From Cellvibrionales bacterium UBA1969 (lineage in GTDB: Bacteria > Pseudomonadota > Gammaproteobacteria > Pseudomonadales > UBA7434): a stretch of DNA of 46,225 nt. The translations under genes were made by a program, and so were the position numbers. A model generated the notes under the pieces. That model made no database searches, was not told the origin of the DNA, and worked only from the letters and a program-made list of their open reading frames with translations. Position 1 is the first letter of the stretch. The number at the start of each line of letters is the position of its first letter. The stretch spans positions 1 to 46,225 of the forward strand of contig DDDX01000023.1 of assembly GCA_002339085.1 (NCBI GenBank), given 5' to 3'. This document shows positions 24,940 to 33,658 of this stretch, piece after piece.

Positions 24940-25800
24940 TTAGGCGACCATTGCGAGTTTTAATTTTTTCAGGGCATTCTTTTCTAGTTGCCGTATACGC
25001 TCAGCTGAGACCTGAAATTGGTCGGCTAATTCATGAAGAGTTGCCTTGTTATCTTCATTTAAGAATCGCGCTTGGAGGATCGCTAGGCTACGCTCGTCAA
25101 GCACGTTGAGTGCACTACGCAGTTGGTCAACTTGTAGGTTATCGAATTGATTGTTTTCAACGGCCAGAGCAGGGTCTTGACTATGATCTTCTAAGTAGTG
25201 AGCAGGCGCATAACTGGCCGCTTCATCGTCAGCATCGGCTGGCGCATCAAAACCCATGTCATGGGAGGCTAAACGGCCTTCCATTTGCTGTACGTCTTTC
25301 AGGTTAACGCCTAAATCATTGGCAATCGCAGATGCTTCATCATTGCTTAACCATGAGAGGCTTTTTTTAGCACCGCGCAAATTAAAGAATAATTTACGCT
25401 GTGCTTTGGTGGTGGCAATTTTGACGATGCGCCAGTTACGCAAAATATATTCATGGATTTCAGCTTTGATCCAGTGTACCGCAAAAGATACTAGGCGCAC
25501 GCCCTTGCTGGGGTCAAAGCGCTTCACTGCTTTCATCAAGCCAACATTGCCTTCTTGAATTAAATCAGCCAGACCTAAGCCATAGCCGTTGTAAGACTTA
25601 GCAATATGAACCACAAACCGAAGATGCGCCATAACTAATTCACGTGCAGCATCTAAATCGTCTTCGTATGCAAGGCGTTGACCTAAGGCCTGCTCGCGTT
25701 CAAGCGATAAAATATTAAAGCCGCTAACAGTTTGGATATAGGCATTAACATTGCCGCCAGGCGTCAGCGTTGGGATAGTTTGAAGTTGCGTATTCATCAT
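24940..25800 (-). CDS. rpoH: RNA polymerase heat-shock sigma factor RpoH (sigma-32)
   Basis: A 286-residue sigma factor that directs heat-shock gene transcription. Region 2 holds DLIQEGNVGLMKAVKRFDPS and FAVHWIKAEIHEYILRNWRI. The RpoH-box follows as AQRKLFFNLRGAKKSL, which separates sigma-32 from RpoD and RpoS. Region 4.2 has the helix-turn-helix ELADQFQVSAERIRQLE. Length matches E. coli (284). The start is the first of two adjacent ATGs. A promoter at 26002-26031 predicts a leader of about 195 bases that could act in temperature control, which is inference. Confidence 0.97.
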   Translation of the reverse strand: MMNTQLQTIPTLTPGGNVNAYIQTVSGFNILSLEREQALGQRLAYEDDLDAARELVMAHLRFVVHIAKSYNGYGLGLADLIQEGNVGLMKAVKRFDPSKGVRLVSFAVHWIKAEIHEYILRNWRIVKIATTKAQRKLFFNLRGAKKSLSWLSNDEASAIANDLGVNLKDVQQMEGRLASHDMGFDAPADADDEAASYAPAHYLEDHSQDPALAVENNQFDNLQVDQLRSALNVLDERSLAILQARFLNEDNKATLHELADQFQVSAERIRQLEKNALKKLKLAMVA

Positions 25801-26001
25801 GTTATGTAGTTATCAGTGGATTCTCTTGTTTCTCGCTTATTGTCGATCAAAGCTGAGATTACCAGTAATTTACGGCGCTAATATGGTTTTAGTTCACAGC
25901 ATGAGAAAGCCGTGCATTTATTTCGTTCACATTTTTCATGGTGGAGACGAAAATAAATTTTTAAACCCATAAAGATCAAAAAATATTCAAAATGGCCGAG
26001 C

Positions 26002-26031
26002 ATTCTAACACCCTCAGGGCCAGAGCGCCAA
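26002..26031 (-). promoter_or_regulatory. rpoH: predicted sigma-70 promoter of rpoH
   Basis: On the minus strand TTGGCG (26026-26031) and TAGAAT (26002-26007) are 18 bases apart. They lie about 200 bases upstream of the rpoH start and just beyond the end of ftsX. No clear sigma-E type site was found. Confidence 0.5.
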
Positions 26032-26078
26032 TGTAGAAAAAGACCAATGAAATAAGTGAGTTAGTCAGTGAAAAACAC

Positions 26079-27092
26079 TTATTGGGGTTCTAAGCTGCGA
26101 ATATGGTGGTTAGCGGCTAGCCAAGCACCGGCTAAGCCAAGGCTGGCGCCACAAGCTAATAGCAGTAAGCCATCATTAAGACCCAAGGTTAGTAGTGTGA
26201 TGTTTGCGCCATAAGCCTCTATAACCGAACTGACTGCATAAGTGAGCGCAGACTCACTTATTTTGCTTAGCAGCAACGCTAACAGGGCCGCCCCCAGACC
26301 TAACCAAAGCCCAAGATAGAGAAAAGGTCGTCGAATGAAGGCATTGGTTGCCCCAATCAGCTTAATGACGATAATTTCTTCACGACGACTATCGATAGCC
26401 AGTTTAATCGTATTGCCAACCACCAGCATGACACCGGTGGCTAGCAAAATGGCCAGTCCAGCAGCGAGCTGATTCAGTAATACCACGATCGCACTGATCT
26501 TCTGAAACCACTGCAAGTCCATTTTCACACTGGCAACGCCGTCAAGCTGCAAGGCTTTACTTTCAATCTTATCTGCCTGTTCGGCGCTAAGGGTGGCGCT
26601 TTTTACGCTGAGAGTGATTAACCCCGGTAGAGGATTAGTCGGCAGGCTATCGATCAGCCCTTCAAAGCCTTCCCGTTGCTCAAACGCTTGTTTCGCCTCG
26701 CTTGGCGAGACATAAACTGCTTGATTAATCTCTGGCCAGCCCTGCAGTTGACTGGCCAGTTTCTGGGCTTCGCTGGCACTGACATTGGCTGATAAATACA
26801 GGCTCATTTGAAGCGTGCTGCTGTCGGGTCCGAGTAGATGTGAAAGATTACGAACCACCAGATTTAAGCTGCTGGGCAAGGTGATCGCGATAGCGAGAAC
26901 CAACATGGTGACAAAACTCGACAGCGGGTGTTTCGCTAAGCGGACAAGGCTTTCGATCGCGACCGAGCGATGATGTTGCCGCCAAGCCATAAAGCCTGAT
27001 TGTGCTGTGTCTGATTGTGCTTGCACGGAAGGTTTCACCGGGTTTATTGACCTCTTAAATATCGACCTGAACGGATGGCTGGTGCCCATCAT
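26079..27092 (-). CDS. ftsX: cell division protein FtsX
   Basis: A four-helix membrane protein that pairs with FtsE and controls septal peptidoglycan hydrolases. The predicted product from ATG 27092 is 337 residues: a cytoplasmic N-terminus, a first helix (about 80-100, FVTMLVLAIAITLPSSL), a large periplasmic loop, and three C-terminal helices with VGNTIKLAIDSRREEIIVIK. The open frame extends 18 codons upstream into ftsE, and other starts are possible because none has a strong ribosome site. This start overlaps ftsE by 38 bases. Confidence 0.92.
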   Translation of the reverse strand: MMGTSHPFRSIFKRSINPVKPSVQAQSDTAQSGFMAWRQHHRSVAIESLVRLAKHPLSSFVTMLVLAIAITLPSSLNLVVRNLSHLLGPDSSTLQMSLYLSANVSASEAQKLASQLQGWPEINQAVYVSPSEAKQAFEQREGFEGLIDSLPTNPLPGLITLSVKSATLSAEQADKIESKALQLDGVASVKMDLQWFQKISAIVVLLNQLAAGLAILLATGVMLVVGNTIKLAIDSRREEIIVIKLIGATNAFIRRPFLYLGLWLGLGAALLALLLSKISESALTYAVSSVIEAYGANITLLTLGLNDGLLLLACGASLGLAGAWLAANHHIRSLEPQ

Positions 27093-27792
27093 GTGGTTGA
27101 GCGGAAGAGTGGTGATGCATCGATGATGAAGGCAGGCCTGAGCCAATTAATTTCCCTTCGCGCAGTGTTAGCGAGCGGTGAGGCATGCGCGCTAATAGCG
27201 CCAAATCGTGGGTTGCCACTAATACTGTTACACCCACATTATTAAAGTCTTTAAAAATTTGCATGATTTGTGCGCTTAACTCTGGATCTAAATTCCCCGT
27301 TGGTTCATCGGCAATTAAAAAGGGCGGTTTGTTGACAACGGCTCTAGCAATCCCGACCCGCTGTTGTTCGCCGCCGGAAAGCATTTCAGGCAGTTGCTTC
27401 TCTTTACCGAGTAAATTGACTTTATCGAGGGCACCGCGGACGCGGCGACCCACATCGCGAGGGGCGAATCCAGCAATAATTAAGGGTAAGGCCACGTTAT
27501 CAAACACAGAGCGATCCGAAAGTAGTTGATGATTTTGATGAACGATGCCGAACTTGCGTCTTAACAACGGAATTTGACGATGACTAAACCCATCAACTGT
27601 GACATCGTTAATAAGTATATGCCCTTTAGTTGGCCGTTCGATGAGCATCATGAGCTTTAGCAAGGTGCTCTTACCTGCGCCAGAGTGACCGGTTACAAAG
27701 GCCATTTCACCAGTTTTTATTGAGAAGCTCACATCGCTTAACGCTTCCTGACCAGAGGTATAACACTTAGTGACCTGTTCGAATGCAATCAT
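27055..27792 (-). CDS. ftsE: cell division ATP-binding protein FtsE
   Basis: A 245-residue ABC ATPase. Walker A GHSGAGKST is at residues 35-43; the Q-loop region is FGIVHQNHQLL; the signature is LSGGEQQRVGIARA; Walker B with catalytic Glu is FLIADEPTGNLD; and the H-loop is VATHDL. Residues after about 220 form a non-conserved, histidine- and serine-rich tail (SSSMHHHSSAQPHDGH) beyond the usual FtsE end (about 222 residues in E. coli). This tail lies mostly in the region overlapping the start of ftsX. The ftsE start overlaps the ftsY stop by four bases. Confidence 0.96.
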   Translation of the reverse strand: MIAFEQVTKCYTSGQEALSDVSFSIKTGEMAFVTGHSGAGKSTLLKLMMLIERPTKGHILINDVTVDGFSHRQIPLLRRKFGIVHQNHQLLSDRSVFDNVALPLIIAGFAPRDVGRRVRGALDKVNLLGKEKQLPEMLSGGEQQRVGIARAVVNKPPFLIADEPTGNLDPELSAQIMQIFKDFNNVGVTVLVATHDLALLARMPHRSLTLREGKLIGSGLPSSSMHHHSSAQPHDGHQPSVQVDI

Positions 27793-28796
27793 TGGCCATC
27801 CTCAGGGTTAAAAATTGCCTCGACAAATTCATGCTGATCAAACGGACGTAAGTCGTCAATTTGTTCGCCGACACCGATAAACCGAATCGGTAGACCTAAT
27901 TTCTCGCTGATGGCAAACACGACGCCTCCCCTGGCTGTGCCATCAAGCTTGGTGACTGCCAGTCCCGTAACGCCAACTACTTGCTTAAATTGTTCGGCCT
28001 GGGTAACAGCATTTTGGCCCATGGTGGCATCGAGCACTAATAACACCTCTTGCGGCGCCGATGGATCAATTTTACTCATAACTCTGACGACCTTTTTTAA
28101 CTCCTCCATCAGATTATCTTTATTGTGTAGACGTCCGGCGGTATCGGCAATCAGGACATCGACCTGTTTCGCTGTTGCCGATTGAAGGGCGTCAAAAATA
28201 ACGGATGCGCTATCTGAACCGCTGTGTTGAGCCACAACGGGTACATCATTTCGCTCTCCCCAGACTTGCAATTGCTCAACCGCTGCCGCACGAAAGGTAT
28301 CTCCTGCTGCTAGCATCACGGATAAGCCCTCCCGTTGAAAGCGTTTAGCTAGTTTACCGATGGTGGTTGTTTTTCCCGCACCATTAACGCCGACCACTAA
28401 TATAACAAAGGGCCCAGCGGAACAGTCAATAGTGAAATTTTGTTCGCTAGGCTTCAATGTAAGTACTAGCTCGTCCTTAAGTTGCTGGTAAAGGGCGTCG
28501 GAATTGAGCAATGCTTGGCGCTGAATACCACCAGCGAGCTTGTTCATGATGCGCTGAGTGGTATCAATGCCAATATCGGCCATTAATAATTGGGTTTCAA
28601 TCTCTTCGAGCAGTTCATCATCAATCTCCTTTTTGCCGAGTAGCAAGCGGCCTAAGCCATCACCCAATGCTTGGCTGGTTTTAGTTAGGCGCTTAGAGAG
28701 TTTTTGAAGCAAATTGCCCTTACTTGGGAGCGGCGTATCCTGCTCGGCAGCCGAATCAGGTGAGGATTTATCGCCGCGGCGAAGAAATCGCAACAT
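27789..28796 (-). CDS. ftsY: signal recognition particle receptor FtsY
   Basis: A 335-residue SRP GTPase that targets nascent membrane proteins. The N domain is at about residues 30-110 and the G domain has G1 GVNGAGKTT (from residue 136), DTFRAAAVEQL, DTAGRLHNKDNL and TKLDGTARGG. The acidic A domain of E. coli FtsY is nearly absent: only about 30 residues precede the N domain, including a basic MLRFLRRGDK start. It is the first gene of ftsY-ftsE-ftsX, with overlapping junctions. Confidence 0.96.
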   Translation of the reverse strand: MLRFLRRGDKSSPDSAAEQDTPLPSKGNLLQKLSKRLTKTSQALGDGLGRLLLGKKEIDDELLEEIETQLLMADIGIDTTQRIMNKLAGGIQRQALLNSDALYQQLKDELVLTLKPSEQNFTIDCSAGPFVILVVGVNGAGKTTTIGKLAKRFQREGLSVMLAAGDTFRAAAVEQLQVWGERNDVPVVAQHSGSDSASVIFDALQSATAKQVDVLIADTAGRLHNKDNLMEELKKVVRVMSKIDPSAPQEVLLVLDATMGQNAVTQAEQFKQVVGVTGLAVTKLDGTARGGVVFAISEKLGLPIRFIGVGEQIDDLRPFDQHEFVEAIFNPEDGQ

Positions 28797-28916
28797 AGGT
28801 ATTCTCAGTTAATTTTTATCGATTTATCAATAGCATTTGCTTATGGGTGTTATGCTATCACTAATCATTAAAATCAATAGCTGAAAATGCGTTTTTTCTG
28901 AGGTAATTTCAAGCAA

Positions 28917-29516
28917 ATGGTGGCACAAAAATCGCTATTGCGACAAAGCTGTTCGGTTCGCATCATTGGCGGTGATTGGCGAGGTCGAAAATTACCGGTA
29001 GTCGATGCACCAGGTTTGCGGCCCACTGCCGACAGAATTCGTGAGACGCTGTTTAATTGGTTGGCAAATGACCTGCCAGGATCCCGCTGCTTGGATTTGT
29101 TTGCTGGGAGCGGTAGCTTATCATTTGAAGCCTTATCCCGGGGCGCCGCACATGTTACGGCGGTCGATAGCCATAAGATGGCCGTCGAATCCCTCACCAA
29201 AACCGCTGCCATACTCGATACCGATCATTGTTTTGCGGTCCATTCAAGCGCAGCGCAATGGTTGCAAGCGTATTCGACGCAGCAGTCAAGCGCGCAGTTT
29301 GATATTGTTTTTCTCGACCCCCCTTTTCAAGACCAGCTGTTGGAAAATACTGCCATGGCTCTCGAAGCGTCAGGTTGTTTAACTACGGATGCATTGATTT
29401 ACGTGGAGCAAGCTGCTGGCCACCCATTGGCCATACTGCCGAGTCGCTGGCAGAGTCTGCGGCAGAAAGTGGCAGGAAAGGTCAGTTATCAGCTGTTCTG
29501 TGTCCACAGCGGCTAA
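28917..29516 (+). CDS. rsmD: 16S rRNA (guanine(966)-N(2))-methyltransferase RsmD
   Basis: A 199-residue SAM-dependent methyltransferase acting on the 30S subunit at m2G966. RIIGGDWRGRKLPV is the typical N-terminus, LRPTADRIRETLFNWL follows, the SAM site is CLDLFAGSGSLSFEALSRGA, and the catalytic N6/N2 motif is FLDPPF. It is divergent from ftsY, the standard arrangement. Coding extends about ten residues before RIIGG. Confidence 0.96.
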   Translation: MVAQKSLLRQSCSVRIIGGDWRGRKLPVVDAPGLRPTADRIRETLFNWLANDLPGSRCLDLFAGSGSLSFEALSRGAAHVTAVDSHKMAVESLTKTAAILDTDHCFAVHSSAAQWLQAYSTQQSSAQFDIVFLDPPFQDQLLENTAMALEASGCLTTDALIYVEQAAGHPLAILPSRWQSLRQKVAGKVSYQLFCVHSG

Positions 29517-29607
29517 GCCTCTACAATATCATTTTGGTTAATGGATTGTGGCGCGAAGCAATAATGTTTAAAATCATTCGCTAAAACATTCATTGGAGTT
29601 TTACTGT

Positions 29608-30087
29608 ATGGCCCAAGTCGTTTATCCAGGGACCTTTGACCCCATTACCACTGGGCATGTTGATCTAGTTGAAAGAGCTAGTCGATTGTTTGATGGTGTC
29701 GTGGTTGCCGTGGCGGCCAGCAGCAAAAAGAATCCTATGTTTAGCCTCGATGAGCGCGTCAAAATGGCGGCTGAGTCAACTTCTCATATTGCTAATGTGA
29801 CTGTGCTGGGTTTTGATAAATTGCTGACGTACTTTTTAGAAGATATTAACGAGACCGTGGTCTTGAGGGGTCTTCGAGCGGTGTCTGATTTTGAATATGA
29901 ATTTCAGTTAGCTAATATGAATCGTGCAATCAAGCAGGACTTTGAAACCGTGTTTCTGACCCCTGCCGATGATTTAACCTACATTTCCTCAACCTTAGTC
30001 AGAGAAATTGCTTCACTACATGGTGATGTATCAAAATTTGTACCTGCCCCCGTGTTAACCGCTATTCTGAAAAAAACCGCTGATTAA
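29608..30087 (+). CDS. coaD: phosphopantetheine adenylyltransferase
   Basis: A 159-residue enzyme that makes dephospho-CoA from 4'-phosphopantetheine and ATP. The nucleotidyl transferase motif YPGTFDPITTGHVDL is at residues 6-20, ANMNR follows FEYEFQL, and the ISSTLVRE motif is near the C-terminus. The ATG at 29608 is preceded by TTGGAG at a 9-base spacing; a TTG five codons upstream overlaps that ribosome site and is rejected. The TAA stop shares its last A with the ATG of the ggt gene. Confidence 0.97.
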   Translation: MAQVVYPGTFDPITTGHVDLVERASRLFDGVVVAVAASSKKNPMFSLDERVKMAAESTSHIANVTVLGFDKLLTYFLEDINETVVLRGLRAVSDFEYEFQLANMNRAIKQDFETVFLTPADDLTYISSTLVREIASLHGDVSKFVPAPVLTAILKKTAD

Positions 30088-31931
30088 TGAAATGGATAAG
30101 TGCTGAGCGTTACAAGGCTTTACTTGGCTTAGCCTTACTATTACTTTTTGCCTGTCAAGATGCCGATTTTCCTAGGCCGCCTCACTCGGATTTGTTGACA
30201 GAGTCTGCCGATAATAATCTGCCGCCTGAGCCCAGCAGTCACATTGTTGATCTCGAGAGCTTGGATCAGACTCAGTTTATAAAAAAAGCGACCAGCAATA
30301 GTTTCATGGTTGTTACGGCTAATCCTCATGCGACTGCAGCGGCAAAAAAAATATTACTGCAAGGTGGCACAGCTATGGATGCAGCGATTGCCGCGCAATT
30401 AGTGTTAGGTTTAGTCGAGCCGCAATCTTCAGGCCTTGGTGGCGGTGGATTTTTGTTGTATTGGGACTCAAAACAAAAAATACTTAAGAGCTATGATGGT
30501 CGTGAAACTGCCCCTTTGAGTGTCGACGAGAATTTATTTTTCAGCCCAGAGTTAGGCGAGACAGATAAGTTTTTTGCAGCCGTGCTTGGCGGGAAAAGTG
30601 TTGGCGTTCCTGGTTTAGTAAAAATGTTAGAGTTGGCGCATCAACAACACGGTGAGTTGAATTGGCAGCAGCTCTTCAGTCCAGCGATTCAGTTGGCCGA
30701 TCAAGGTTTTGCCGTTTCTGAGCGTCTTAACACGCTATTAAGCTTAGTGCCTAAGGTGAAACAGCGCGAAGCGATTAGGCAATACTTTTTTGACCAGCAA
30801 GGCCAGCCATTGGCTATTGGTGCGCAATTAAAAAATCCAGAGTATGCGCAAACTTTAGGGAAGCTTGCTAAACAAGGCGGCGATTACTTATACCGCAGCG
30901 AGTTGACACAAAAAATAATTACTGCCGTGAATCAAGATGACAATGTCGGGTATTTAACCGCAAAAGATTTCACCGAGTATCAACCCTTGGAGCGAACACC
31001 GGTTTGCCGACAGGTTTTCAGTTATCGGCTCTGTGGTATGGGGCCGCCTTCATCGGGGGCAACCACGGTACTGGCGACACTGTTGATTCTTGAGCAGCTT
31101 GCTGAACCGATTTTAGCCGCGGGTAATGAGCCAATTGAAAACAACCCATTGCTTGCTCATTATTTTATTGAGGCTTTGCGACTAGCTTTCGCTGATAGAA
31201 ATACCTATATAGCCGATCCAAAATTTGTCCCTGTGCCGATTGATCAATTGCTTGAAACCGACTACCTTCATTCACGCGCCCAGTTAATCAGCGCACAGCG
31301 GGCCATGCCAGTTGTTGTGGCTGGCGATCTGGTCTCACCTTTGGCTGCGCGGTTCACAACCCAGGGCAGTCCAGAATTAGAATCGACTACCCATCTCAGT
31401 ATTGTTGATCAGCTAGGAAATGCAGTGAGTATGACGACCAGTATCGAGACAGCGTTTGGATCGCGATTAATGGTTGGAGGTTTTTTGCTAAATAATCAGC
31501 TGACTGATTTTTCTTTTAGACCTCGTGATGTGAATCAAGAGCGTGTGGCTAATCGCGTCGAAGGCGGCAAGCGACCGCGGAGCTCTATGTCGCCGATGAT
31601 CGTTTTCGATCAAAGTAATCAACCGATATTAATTATTGGCTCACCCGGAGGTAAGCGCATTATCCCTTATGTTGCAGGGTTTATTTATGAGGTGTTAGCT
31701 TTGGGTCGCGCGCCTGAGGCTGCATTACAGCGGCCCCATATTACCAGCATTGGTCGTGGCGTAGAGGTCGAACAGGGCACATCTGCATCATTGATTGACG
31801 GTCTAGCCGCGCTGGGACACAAGCCACAGGTGAAATACCAAACCAGCGGCTTGCACTTAATTTATCGCAACCAAGGTCAATGGCTAGGTTTAGCTGATCC
31901 GCGTCGAGAAGGTACAGTTGTTGGTGAGTAG
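30087..31931 (+). CDS. ggt: gamma-glutamyltransferase, predicted lipoprotein
   Basis: A 614-residue Ntn-hydrolase proenzyme that cleaves gamma-glutamyl bonds, for example of glutathione. An N-terminal lipobox (LLLLFAC, Cys23) predicts a lipid anchor in the periplasm; Gln at +2 suggests the outer membrane. GGGGFLLYWD and SYDGRETAP lie in the large-subunit part. The autocleavage and nucleophile threonine is Thr434 in ESTTHLSIVD, followed by SMTTSIETAFGS, GGFLLNNQLTDFS and SPGGKRIIPYV. A soluble signal peptide is more usual in GGTs. Overlap with coaD (TAATG) suggests co-expression. Confidence 0.93.
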   Translation: MKWISAERYKALLGLALLLLFACQDADFPRPPHSDLLTESADNNLPPEPSSHIVDLESLDQTQFIKKATSNSFMVVTANPHATAAAKKILLQGGTAMDAAIAAQLVLGLVEPQSSGLGGGGFLLYWDSKQKILKSYDGRETAPLSVDENLFFSPELGETDKFFAAVLGGKSVGVPGLVKMLELAHQQHGELNWQQLFSPAIQLADQGFAVSERLNTLLSLVPKVKQREAIRQYFFDQQGQPLAIGAQLKNPEYAQTLGKLAKQGGDYLYRSELTQKIITAVNQDDNVGYLTAKDFTEYQPLERTPVCRQVFSYRLCGMGPPSSGATTVLATLLILEQLAEPILAAGNEPIENNPLLAHYFIEALRLAFADRNTYIADPKFVPVPIDQLLETDYLHSRAQLISAQRAMPVVVAGDLVSPLAARFTTQGSPELESTTHLSIVDQLGNAVSMTTSIETAFGSRLMVGGFLLNNQLTDFSFRPRDVNQERVANRVEGGKRPRSSMSPMIVFDQSNQPILIIGSPGGKRIIPYVAGFIYEVLALGRAPEAALQRPHITSIGRGVEVEQGTSASLIDGLAALGHKPQVKYQTSGLHLIYRNQGQWLGLADPRREGTVVGE

Positions 31932-31934
31932 GCT

Positions 31935-32750
31935 TTATTTTTGACAGTGAGGGCAGTAGTAGCTGCTGCGCTGGCCAATCCTCAATGCTTTAATTGGTGT
32001 ACTGCATTTTCTGCATGGCCGCTGCTCTCTATCATAGACTCGAAGCGTTTGTTGAAAATAACCTGGCTTGCCGTCCCCACCGACAAAATCTTTTAGAGTC
32101 GTGCCGCCCATTTCAATCGAGGATTTGAGCACCATAATAATGGCCTCGACTAAGGCTTGACACTCTGCTTTAGTGACTTTGCCCGCCGGTCGTGTTGGGC
32201 GAATACCGCTAATGAATAATGCTTCGTTAGCATAGATGTTACCAGCGCCAACAACGATATGGTTATCCATAATGAAATTCTTCACTGCAATTTTCTTTTT
32301 TCGCGCACGTTGAAACAAATATTCGCCGTTAAAGTTCTGGTCAAAGGGTTCCGGCCCAAGTTTGCTTAGCAGGGGATGTTCAAACGGCGATAGGCCTAAC
32401 CATAATACAGAGCCGAATCGGCGAGGATCATTAAAGCGGAGATATTTGCCCGTAGCTAGCTGAAAGTCGACATGATCGTGTTTTTTAATTGCGGTGTTGG
32501 CATTAACGATTTTAAGATTTCCAGACATGCCGAGATGGATCATGAAGTAACCGTGATCGAGCTGGAATAAAATATATTTAGCACGACGGCTTATTGCTCT
32601 GACGATATAACCATTAACTTTTTGCCGAAAGTCACGGCTAATCGGCCAGCGAAAACGAGACTCTCGAATGACGACCCGATTTATTTTTTTTCCAACCAGG
32701 TGGTTTTCAATACCGCGTTTGGTGGTTTCGACTTCGGGTAATTCTGGCAT
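31935..32750 (-). CDS. mutM: formamidopyrimidine-DNA glycosylase (Fpg/MutM)
   Basis: A 271-residue base-excision repair enzyme that removes 8-oxoguanine and nicks the site. The mature N-terminus PELPEVETTKRGI supplies the catalytic proline and glutamate, so the ATG at 32750 is the start rather than one two codons earlier. Other motifs are MIHLGMSGNLKI, DPRRFGSVLW and GAGNIYANEALF. The C-terminal zinc finger has CRKC and CPHC about 18 residues apart. The gene converges with ggt with a 3-base gap. Confidence 0.96.
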   Translation of the reverse strand: MPELPEVETTKRGIENHLVGKKINRVVIRESRFRWPISRDFRQKVNGYIVRAISRRAKYILFQLDHGYFMIHLGMSGNLKIVNANTAIKKHDHVDFQLATGKYLRFNDPRRFGSVLWLGLSPFEHPLLSKLGPEPFDQNFNGEYLFQRARKKKIAVKNFIMDNHIVVGAGNIYANEALFISGIRPTRPAGKVTKAECQALVEAIIMVLKSSIEMGGTTLKDFVGGDGKPGYFQQTLRVYDREQRPCRKCSTPIKALRIGQRSSYYCPHCQK

Positions 32751-32811
32751 GTCCATTTAAACCGTTTTTGTTGAGGCAAAAGTATGCGCGCAGAGTGATT
32801 ATTTAGGCAAT

Positions 32812-32833
32812 AAAAAACCCGCTTAAAGGCGGG
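32812..32833 (-). terminator. Rho-independent terminator of the rpmB-rpmG operon
   Basis: On the minus strand CCCGC-CTTTAA-GCGGG forms a hairpin followed by six T residues, 22 bases past the rpmG stop. The plus strand also shows a T-run (CTTTT), so it may work weakly in both directions. Confidence 0.8.
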
Positions 32834-32854
32834 CTTTTCAATCAAAATAAATAA

Positions 32855-33010
32855 TTATTTTATTTTTCCTTCCTTATACATCACATGTTTGCGGACCACA
32901 GGGTCGTATTTTTTAACTTCCATTTTTTCAGGCATAGTGCGTTTATTTTTATCAGTGGTGTAAAAGTGGCCAGTACCCGCTGATGAATTTAATCGAATTT
33001 TCTCTCTCAT
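32855..33010 (-). CDS. rpmG: 50S ribosomal protein L33
   Basis: A 51-residue ribosomal protein read from the minus strand. It opens MREKIRLNSSAGTGHFYTT, then DKNKRTMPEKMEVKKYDPVV and RKHVMYKEGKIK. It is the cysteine-free type of L33 as in E. coli, so it should not need zinc. It follows rpmB by 68 bases and is followed by a terminator. Confidence 0.96.
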   Translation of the reverse strand: MREKIRLNSSAGTGHFYTTDKNKRTMPEKMEVKKYDPVVRKHVMYKEGKIK

Positions 33011-33078
33011 AATTTCAGTCTCTTAGTGCCTGTGCACTTTATCTGATTAGAAAAGTTAAGCTGATCAATAGTAATTAG

Positions 33079-33315
33079 TTAAACAGTTTCGCCGCGACCG
33101 CGTAGTTCGGCAACAATTGTTTCGATGCCTTTTTTGTCGATAATGCGCATACCTTTTGACGACACGCGTAAGCTGACAAAACGTTTTTCGCTTTCAAGCC
33201 AAAAACGATGACGGTGAAGATTAGGAAGAAATCGGCGTTTAGTGCGATTCTTTGCGTGCGAAACGTTATTGCCCGTTATGGGTCGCTTGCCTGTTACTTG
33301 ACAAACTTTTGACAT
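33079..33315 (-). CDS. rpmB: 50S ribosomal protein L28
   Basis: A 78-residue ribosomal protein beginning MSKVCQVTGKRPITGNNVSH, with KRRFLPNLHRHRFWLESEKR after it. The ATG at 33315 is chosen over an in-frame one six codons earlier because GGAG lies at correct spacing upstream and the family length is 78. It forms the conserved rpmB-rpmG pair. Confidence 0.97.
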   Translation of the reverse strand: MSKVCQVTGKRPITGNNVSHAKNRTKRRFLPNLHRHRFWLESEKRFVSLRVSSKGMRIIDKKGIETIVAELRGRGETV

Positions 33316-33410
33316 CTTGATTCTCCAATGCATTCGCCAATTAATTGAACTTAATCGCTAAGCTGTTGAAAAGTCTTAACAATTAAAGGCAGGCGTTGTT
33401 ATGTGTTGCA

Positions 33411-33434
33411 CCGTAAAGCGTCACAGCTCTACGG
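33411..33434 (-). promoter_or_regulatory. rpmB: hairpin at the 5' end of the rpmB leader RNA
   Basis: The minus-strand transcript would fold CCGUAGAGC and GCUUUACGG into a 9-bp stem with one G-U pair around a UGUGAC loop. It lies about 10 nucleotides after the predicted transcription start. It may be a regulatory leader for L28/L33; no known r-protein leader family was recognised. Confidence 0.4.
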
Positions 33435-33451
33435 CCTAAAAAGAGCGCGAC

Positions 33452-33480
33452 TTTATACCAAAATGGCGCCGACAACACAA
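33452..33480 (-). promoter_or_regulatory. rpmB: predicted rpmB-rpmG promoter
   Basis: On the minus strand TTGTGT (33475-33480) and TATAAA (33452-33457) are 17 bases apart. A GC-rich GTCGCGC follows the -10 box, as often seen in growth-rate-controlled promoters. It predicts a leader of about 130 bases. Confidence 0.5.
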
Positions 33481-33627
33481 GGTTTTCATTTTTAACTGTG
33501 TTTTAAGACGCGTAAAAATGGCCGGTTTCACCCAATTAAAGGGCTTCAGCGCCTTTTGTTAGCAGCTTTTCACGGGGCCTTTCATCTATCGGCCAGTTTT
33601 TGATCGTCATATATTTGCCTTATAAGA

Positions 33628-33658
33628 TTGATAATCATGGTCGCCGATGCGCTATAAT
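33628..33658 (+). promoter_or_regulatory. coaBC: candidate coaBC promoter
   Basis: TTGATA (33628-33633) and TATAAT (33653-33658) are separated by 19 bases, slightly longer than ideal. The coaBC start is 90 bases downstream. Confidence 0.4.

Noticed and set aside
26051..26083. Inverted repeat AATAAGTG / CACTTATT at the end of ftsX as a terminator
   Set aside because: The loop is long (17 bases) and no T-tract follows on the minus strand.
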